This document shows, in pieces, positions 7,648 to 11,148 of a stretch of DNA of 11,148 bases. The stretch covers positions 1 through 11,148 of the forward strand of contig JAJJPM010000153.1 of the NCBI GenBank assembly GCA_032907525.1. Direction: 5' to 3'. A program made the translations under genes and the position numbers. Every line of letters begins with the position of its first letter. Position 1 is the stretch's first letter. Origin of the DNA: JAHJQQ01 sp032907525 (GTDB lineage: Bacteria > Pseudomonadota > Gammaproteobacteria > Thiohalobacterales > Thiohalobacteraceae). The notes under the pieces are model-generated. The model was not told the origin of the DNA. It ran no database searches and saw only the letters and a program-made list of their open reading frames with translations.

Positions 7648-7677
7648 CACGGAAGCACACGGAAATACACGGAAAGA
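7648..7677 (+). repeat. Three CACGGAA units at 10-bp period after parB
   Basis: CACGGAAGCA, CACGGAAATA and CACGGAAAGA follow each other exactly at 10-bp spacing, about one helical turn. The unit resembles the CACGAAA 9-bp unit in the parA-parB element. From general familiarity, such A-rich CACGRAA arrays recur between genes in some high-GC proteobacteria, but I cannot confirm copy number here. Confidence 0.85.
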
Positions 7678-7760
7678 ATTCATTGCAAAGACCCTGGCGG
7701 GACACGTATGGGGGCATGCAACCGGTGGCAAGAGACGGGGCCCCGCGGATACTGGCGATA

Positions 7761-7788
7761 AGGGGACAGACTTTTAAGTCTGTCCCCT
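7761..7788. repeat. REP-like palindrome AGGGGACAGACTT / AAGTCTGTCCCCT
   Basis: Two 13-bp perfect inverted arms (7761-7773 and 7776-7788) are separated by TT. In RNA this would be a roughly 12-bp stem with a tight loop. GGGGACAGA...TCTGTCCCC palindromes are, to my recollection, widespread dispersed repeats in proteobacterial genomes. No U-tract follows, so a standard intrinsic terminator is unlikely, though the hairpin could limit read-through from parB or protect the 3' end. Confidence 0.85.
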
Positions 7789-7808
7789 CCTCACTCCGCC
7801 CTCCTCAC
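7788..7808 (-). repeat. Two TCCTCAC units, inverted copies of the parB-end repeat
   Basis: TCCTCAC occurs at 7788-7794 and 7802-7808, with a CCGCC-containing interruption. Each is the exact reverse complement of the GTGAGGA unit at 7604-7631. The roughly 205-bp stretch 7604-7808 is therefore bounded by inverted repeat clusters. Confidence 0.75.
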
Positions 7809-7846
7809 TGGCCTCGGGGTTATAATCTTTCTTTATCTCCCTATCA

Positions 7847-7876
7847 TTGACCCCCCGACCCCGAAGTCCCTATAAT
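7847..7876 (+). promoter_or_regulatory. Sigma70-type promoter of the atp operon
   Basis: TTGACC (7847-7852, five of six consensus bases) and TATAAT (7871-7876, perfect) are separated by 18 bp. This is the best promoter in the window, and it lies in an AT-richer patch directly upstream of atpI. Predicted transcription starts near 7882-7885, giving about a 120-nt leader. A second TATAAT at 7821-7826 lacks a matching -35. Confidence 0.8.
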
Positions 7877-7958
7877 GCGCGCCGGCACGCACGGGCCGGT
7901 CACTGCAACAGCACATGACGACCGCATCCTTCCGCCGCGCGTCACCGGGCAGCCGGCT

Positions 7959-7976
7959 CGAACACAGGGGTGTTCG
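7959..7976 (+). other. Hairpin in the atpI mRNA leader
   Basis: CGAACAC (7959-7965) and GTGTTCG (7970-7976) form a perfect 7-bp stem with a 4-nt AGGG loop, 27 nt before the atpI start. A second small stem, CCGGC/GCCGG (7882-7886 and 7895-7899), sits at the predicted transcription start. There is no T-run, so termination is unlikely. A role in mRNA stability or in lowering atpI translation is possible. Confidence 0.4.
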
Positions 7977-8003
7977 CCGCCCCCGCGCTGAGACCGCCGC
8001 GGC

Positions 8004-8360
8004 ATGCGTACGATTCTGAGTATCCAGGCCTTCCTGACCGCGGCGGCGGCGGCGGCCGGATACTTCTACGGCGGGACGCCCGCGGCACTGGCCGCCCTGT
8101 TCGGGGCCGCCACGGCACTGTCCAACACGTTGCTGCTGGCCTGGCGCCTGCAGCGGGGCAAGCGACAGATACACGCCGATGCGCATCGGCATCTGCGGTC
8201 GTTTTATTTTTCCAGCATCGAGCGGTTGTTCGTGGTGGGCGGCCTGCTCGCTGTCGGTATCGGTGCGCTGCAGCTCACGCCGTTGCCGCTCATGGCGGCC
8301 TTCGTAGCCGGGCAGATGGCCTGGATGTTTTCTTGGATCGATCACGGACGCAAAACGTAA
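8004..8360 (+). CDS. atpI: ATP synthase accessory protein AtpI (subunit I)
   Basis: AtpI is a small membrane protein encoded at the head of many atp operons. In other species it assists c-ring assembly and is usually non-essential. The 118-aa product is close to E. coli AtpI (126 aa). Hydrophobic segments lie at roughly residues 4-22, 27-46, 72-90 and 92-112. A basic loop (LQRGKRQIHADAHRHLRSFYFSSIERL) between the second and third segments is typical of the family. ATG 8004 is the first usable start after an in-frame TGA at 7989. The Shine-Dalgarno is poor, consistent with the low expression of atpI elsewhere. Its TAA overlaps the atpB ATG (TAATG), so the two are translationally coupled. Confidence 0.9.
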   Translation: MRTILSIQAFLTAAAAAAGYFYGGTPAALAALFGAATALSNTLLLAWRLQRGKRQIHADAHRHLRSFYFSSIERLFVVGGLLAVGIGALQLTPLPLMAAFVAGQMAWMFSWIDHGRKT

Positions 8361-9226
8361 TGGCTGGCGACACCCTTACCTCCGGCGAGTACATCAAACA
8401 TCACCTGCAGAACTGGACCTACGGTCTGCACCCCGAGCACGGCTGGTCCTTCGCGCACACCCCCGAAGACGCCAAGGCCATGGGCTTCTGGGCGATCCAC
8501 GTCGACAGCATGCTGTGGTCGATCGTGCTGGGCTTCGTGCTGTTCTACTTCTTCCGCAAGGTCGCCAAGCGTGCCACGGCAGCCGTTCCCGCCGGCGGCC
8601 AGAACTTCGCCGAGTGGATCGTCGAGTTCATCGACACCAGCGTGCGCGGATCGTTCAGCGCCAGAAACGATATGGTCGCACCGCTCGCGCTGACCATCTT
8701 CTGCTGGGTGTTCCTGATGAACTTCATGGACCTGATCCCGGTCGACCTGCTGCCATGGGCGGCGCAGCGCATCGGCGAGCTGTTCGGCGCCGATCCGCAC
8801 CACGTCTATTTCAAGGTGGTGCCGAGCACCGACCCCAACGTCACCTTCGGCATGGCGCTGTTCGTGTTCCTGCTGATGCTCTATTACTCCATCAAGATCA
8901 AAGGTGCCGGCGGCTTCTTCGGCGAACTGGCCTTCCAGCCCTTCGGCAAGCTCGGCGCGCCGGCCAACCTCGTCCTCGAAGGCGTTTCGCTGATCTCCAA
9001 GCCCGTCTCCCTGGCGCTGCGACTCTTCGGCAACATGTACGCCGGCGAAACCATCTTTATCCTGATCGCGCTGATGTACAGCGCCGGCTGGGCATTGGGC
9101 ATCTTCGGCGGCTTCCTGCAGCTCGGCTGGGCGATCTTCCACATCCTGATCATCACGCTGCAGGCGTTCATCTTCATGACGCTGACCATCGTCTACCTGG
9201 ACATGGCGCACCAGGAACACCACTGA
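8360..9226 (+). CDS. atpB: F1Fo ATP synthase subunit a (AtpB)
   Basis: Subunit a forms the two proton half-channels beside the c-ring. The 288-aa product resembles E. coli subunit a (271 aa), with a few extra residues in the N-terminal and loop regions. The essential arginine is Arg221 (E. coli R210) within SLALRLFGNMYAGE. The partner residues are Glu230 (E219) and His261 (H245), the latter in AIFHILIITLQAF. Other family blocks include IAPLALTIF-like VAPLALTIFCWVFLMNFMDLIPVDLLP and LEGVSLISKPVSL. The ATG at 8360 overlaps the atpI stop by one base and gives the typical gammaproteobacterial N-terminus with YIKHHLQN. Longer in-frame reading upstream (to a GTG at 7970) would overlap atpI fully and is rejected. 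The residue set is the proton-type. Confidence 0.98.
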   Translation: MAGDTLTSGEYIKHHLQNWTYGLHPEHGWSFAHTPEDAKAMGFWAIHVDSMLWSIVLGFVLFYFFRKVAKRATAAVPAGGQNFAEWIVEFIDTSVRGSFSARNDMVAPLALTIFCWVFLMNFMDLIPVDLLPWAAQRIGELFGADPHHVYFKVVPSTDPNVTFGMALFVFLLMLYYSIKIKGAGGFFGELAFQPFGKLGAPANLVLEGVSLISKPVSLALRLFGNMYAGETIFILIALMYSAGWALGIFGGFLQLGWAIFHILIITLQAFIFMTLTIVYLDMAHQEHH

Positions 9227-9250
9227 TTCCGATTTTCGTATACAACCTCG

Positions 9251-9288
9251 ATTCCTCAACTCTTCAACAATTTAGCTAGGAGACAATC
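9251..9288 (+). promoter_or_regulatory. atpE translation initiation region with strong Shine-Dalgarno
   Basis: AGGAG at 9278-9282, six bases before the ATG, is the strongest ribosome site in the window. It follows an AT/CA-rich, apparently unstructured stretch (9251-9277) unlike the GC-rich surroundings. E. coli atpE has a similar U-rich enhancer that raises c-subunit synthesis to meet ring stoichiometry, and the same role is inferred here. Confidence 0.7.
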
Positions 9289-9531
9289 ATGGAAATGGCA
9301 AATGCTCTGCTGTACATCGCTGGCGCTCTGATGATGGGCCTGGGCGCGCTCGGCGCCGCGGTCGGCATCGGTATTCTCGGCGGCCGTTTCCTGGAGGGCG
9401 CCGCGCGCCAGCCCGAGCTGATCCCCATGCTGCGCACCCAGTTCTTCATCGTCATGGGTCTGGTCGACGCCGTGCCGATGATCGCGGTCGGTATCGCCCT
9501 GTACGTGCTGTTCGCCGTCGTCGGGGGCTGA
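9289..9531 (+). CDS. atpE: F1Fo ATP synthase subunit c (AtpE)
   Basis: Subunit c is an 80-aa hairpin of two membrane helices that forms the rotating c-ring. Helix 1 (about residues 7-31) carries the glycine-rich packing motif GLGALGAAVGIGILGG. The polar loop ARQP (39-42) contacts F1. Helix 2 (about 50-77) has the proton-carrying Asp60 within MGLVDAVPMIAVG, equivalent to E. coli Asp61. Sodium-ring ligands are not evident, so the enzyme is predicted to be proton-coupled. The length is that of the E. coli protein (79 aa). The gene has its own strong ribosome site after a 62-nt gap from atpB, fitting the need for many c copies per complex. Confidence 0.98.
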   Translation: MEMANALLYIAGALMMGLGALGAAVGIGILGGRFLEGAARQPELIPMLRTQFFIVMGLVDAVPMIAVGIALYVLFAVVGG

Positions 9532-9581
9532 AGTCCGGTCAATCGGCATTCACCCGTCTTCCTACGACTTGAGGTAACGGC

Positions 9582-10052
9582 ATGAATATCAATCTCACAC
9601 TCATCGCGCAAATGATCGTGTTTGCCGTGTTCGTGTGGTTCTGCATGAAGTTCGTGTGGCCGCCGATCATGCACGCGCTGGAGGCCCGCCGGAAGCAGAT
9701 CGCCGACGGTCTGGCCGCCGCCGAGCGTGGCAGGCACGAGCAGGAGCTGGCGCAGAAGCGCGCGTCCGAGGTGCTGCATCAGGCCAAGCAGCAGGCCCAG
9801 GAGATCATCGCCAAGGCCGAGAAGCGCGCCGCGGAGATCGTCGACGAGGCCAAGGCCGATGCGAAGACCGAAGGCGAGCGCATCCTGACTGCGGCCCGTG
9901 CCGAGATCGGTCAGGAGGTCAACCGCGCGAAGGAGGGCCTGCGCGCCCAGGTGGTGTCCATCGCCATCGCCGGCGCCAGCAAGGTCCTGGAGCGCGAAGT
10001 CGACGCCAACACCCACAACGACCTGCTGAACAAGCTGGCCGCACAGATCTAG
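9582..10052 (+). CDS. atpF: F1Fo ATP synthase subunit b (AtpF)
   Basis: Subunit b is the peripheral stalk: one N-terminal membrane helix (about residues 5-26) and a long charged helix that dimerises in a right-handed coiled coil and holds delta/alpha. The product is 156 aa, identical in length to E. coli b. The start MNINLTLIAQMIVFAVFVWF and the following FVWPPIMHALEARRKQIADGL are family-typical. Residues 34-120 are rich in Ala, Glu, Lys and Arg, and the C-terminal part (about 120-156) is the delta-binding region. GAGGT at 9571-9575 is a good Shine-Dalgarno at six-base spacing. The gene lies 50 nt after atpE and 10 nt before atpH. A single b gene is seen rather than b/b' as in phototrophic alphaproteobacteria. 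Confidence 0.97.
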   Translation: MNINLTLIAQMIVFAVFVWFCMKFVWPPIMHALEARRKQIADGLAAAERGRHEQELAQKRASEVLHQAKQQAQEIIAKAEKRAAEIVDEAKADAKTEGERILTAARAEIGQEVNRAKEGLRAQVVSIAIAGASKVLEREVDANTHNDLLNKLAAQI

Positions 10053-10062
10053 GCGCACGCTC

Positions 10063-10611
10063 ATGGCGGAATTCACCACGATCGCACGACCTTACGCCCA
10101 GGCGGTGTTCAAGCTGGCGCGCGAGCGGCAGGCCCTGGCGGCCTGGTCGGACATGCTCGAGCTGGCGGCCCACGTCGCGGCGGACCCCGACATGCGCAAG
10201 CTGCTCGACAATCCGCGCGTCACGCCGGATCAGCTGGCCGCGCTGTTCATCGACGTCCTGACCGACATGGGGGGCGGGCGCCTGGACGACGACGGCCGCA
10301 ACCTGATCCGGCTGCTGGCGGAGCGCCGCCGGCTGGTGGTCCTGCCGGAGATCTTCGGCCTGTTCCAGCAGTTCAAGCACGACGCGGAAGGCGCCATCAA
10401 GGCGCAGCTGATCACCGCGTTCCCGGCCACGGACGCCCAGAAGCAGGCCATCGCGGACGCGCTGAAGAAGCGCTTCGGCCGCGACGTGCAGCTCGAATTC
10501 ATCACCGACCCGACCCTCATGGGCGGCGCGGTGGTGCGTGCCGGCGACCTGGTCATAGACGGTTCGGTCCGGGGCAAGCTGACCCGCCTGGGTACGGCCC
10601 TGAGTCACTGA
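10063..10611 (+). CDS. atpH: F1Fo ATP synthase subunit delta (AtpH)
   Basis: Delta (OSCP equivalent) links the top of F1 to the b-subunit stalk. The 182-aa product is near the E. coli length (177). The N-terminal six-helix domain opens with IARPYAQAVFKLA, a clear family signature, and covers roughly residues 1-105. The C-terminal part contains DPTLMGGAVVRAGDLVIDGSVRGKL (positions about 151-175), the conserved end of the family. The start at ATG 10063 is 10 nt after atpF, probably coupled, with only a weak ribosome site. The stop TGA is immediately followed by an in-frame TAA (10612-10614). Confidence 0.97.
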   Translation: MAEFTTIARPYAQAVFKLARERQALAAWSDMLELAAHVAADPDMRKLLDNPRVTPDQLAALFIDVLTDMGGGRLDDDGRNLIRLLAERRRLVVLPEIFGLFQQFKHDAEGAIKAQLITAFPATDAQKQAIADALKKRFGRDVQLEFITDPTLMGGAVVRAGDLVIDGSVRGKLTRLGTALSH

Positions 10612-10623
10612 TAAGGAATGGTT

Positions 10624-11148
<525 letters not shown>

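Larger units (their letters stand above)
7615..8003. other. 389-nt parB-atpI intergenic region: repeat island plus operon leader
   Basis: No convincing gene lies here. In order it holds the rest of the GTGAGGA repeat, three CACGGAA units (7648-7677), about 80 bp without recognised structure except the palindrome GGGGCCCC (7737-7744), a strong GGGGACAGA hairpin (7761-7788), inverted TCCTCAC copies (to 7808), the atp promoter (7847-7876) and a roughly 120-nt GC-rich leader. In-frame with atpI, a TGA at 7989-7991 rules out an upstream extension of that gene. Confidence 0.85.

Noticed and set aside
6395..7700. A parS site in the spacers around parB
   Set aside because: The repeats contain CACGAAA and TTTCGTG, but nowhere is there a near match to the TGTTTCACGTGAAACA palindrome. 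CACGTG hexamers in coding regions lack the flanking arms.
7761..7788. A rho-independent terminator for parB
   Set aside because: The stem is strong, but it is followed by CCTCACTCC rather than a T-run, so only the hairpin/REP-like call is kept.
7970..9226. A long 418-aa version of atpB starting from GTG 7970
   Set aside because: The extension would overlap all of atpI, lies in a leader hairpin, and has no similarity to subunit a N-termini. ATG 8360 coupled to the atpI stop is standard.

Overview
This window is a high-GC chromosomal segment with the gene order 'yidC'-mnmE-mnmG-rsmG-parA-parB-atpI-atpB-atpE-atpF-atpH-atpA', all on the + strand. This is the classic origin-proximal block of Gammaproteobacteria. 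Protein sequences resemble the E. coli versions closely in AtpB, AtpE, AtpA, MnmG and MnmE. Having parAB between rsmG and atpI, together with the high GC, suggests a non-enteric gammaproteobacterium such as a Chromatiales/Ectothiorhodospiraceae-type organism. That placement is inference.

Region 1 (1-5549): the truncated membrane-protein insertase YidC is followed by the tRNA-wobble modification pair MnmE/MnmG and the 16S rRNA methyltransferase RsmG. Genes are tightly packed. There is one 113-nt gap before mnmG, with a GC hairpin and a possible -10 element.

Region 2 (5594-7614): chromosome-partition genes parA and parB. They are not back-to-back. A 281-nt spacer between them holds a long element with 42-bp perfect inverted arms, and each arm contains three tandem 9-bp units.

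Region 3 (7615-8003, 389 nt, no convincing gene): a compact repeat island just after parB, followed by the promoter and leader of the ATP synthase operon. The repeats are four GTGAGGA copies that include the parB stop codon, three 10-bp CACGGAA units, a 28-bp GGGGACAGA hairpin and two inverted TCCTCAC copies. The promoter is a near-consensus sigma70 type, TTGACC-18-TATAAT.

Region 4 (8004-11148): the start of the F1Fo ATP synthase operon, atpI-B-E-F-H-A. It runs from the accessory protein AtpI through the Fo subunits a, c and b and F1 delta to the first 175 residues of F1 alpha, where the window ends inside the Walker A motif. atpE has a strong Shine-Dalgarno in an AT-rich leader, consistent with high c-subunit output.

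The protein-coding content is ordinary housekeeping, with intact signature residues in the genes checked. I see no undescribed multi-gene system. The unexplained material is the non-coding repeat DNA on both sides of parB.
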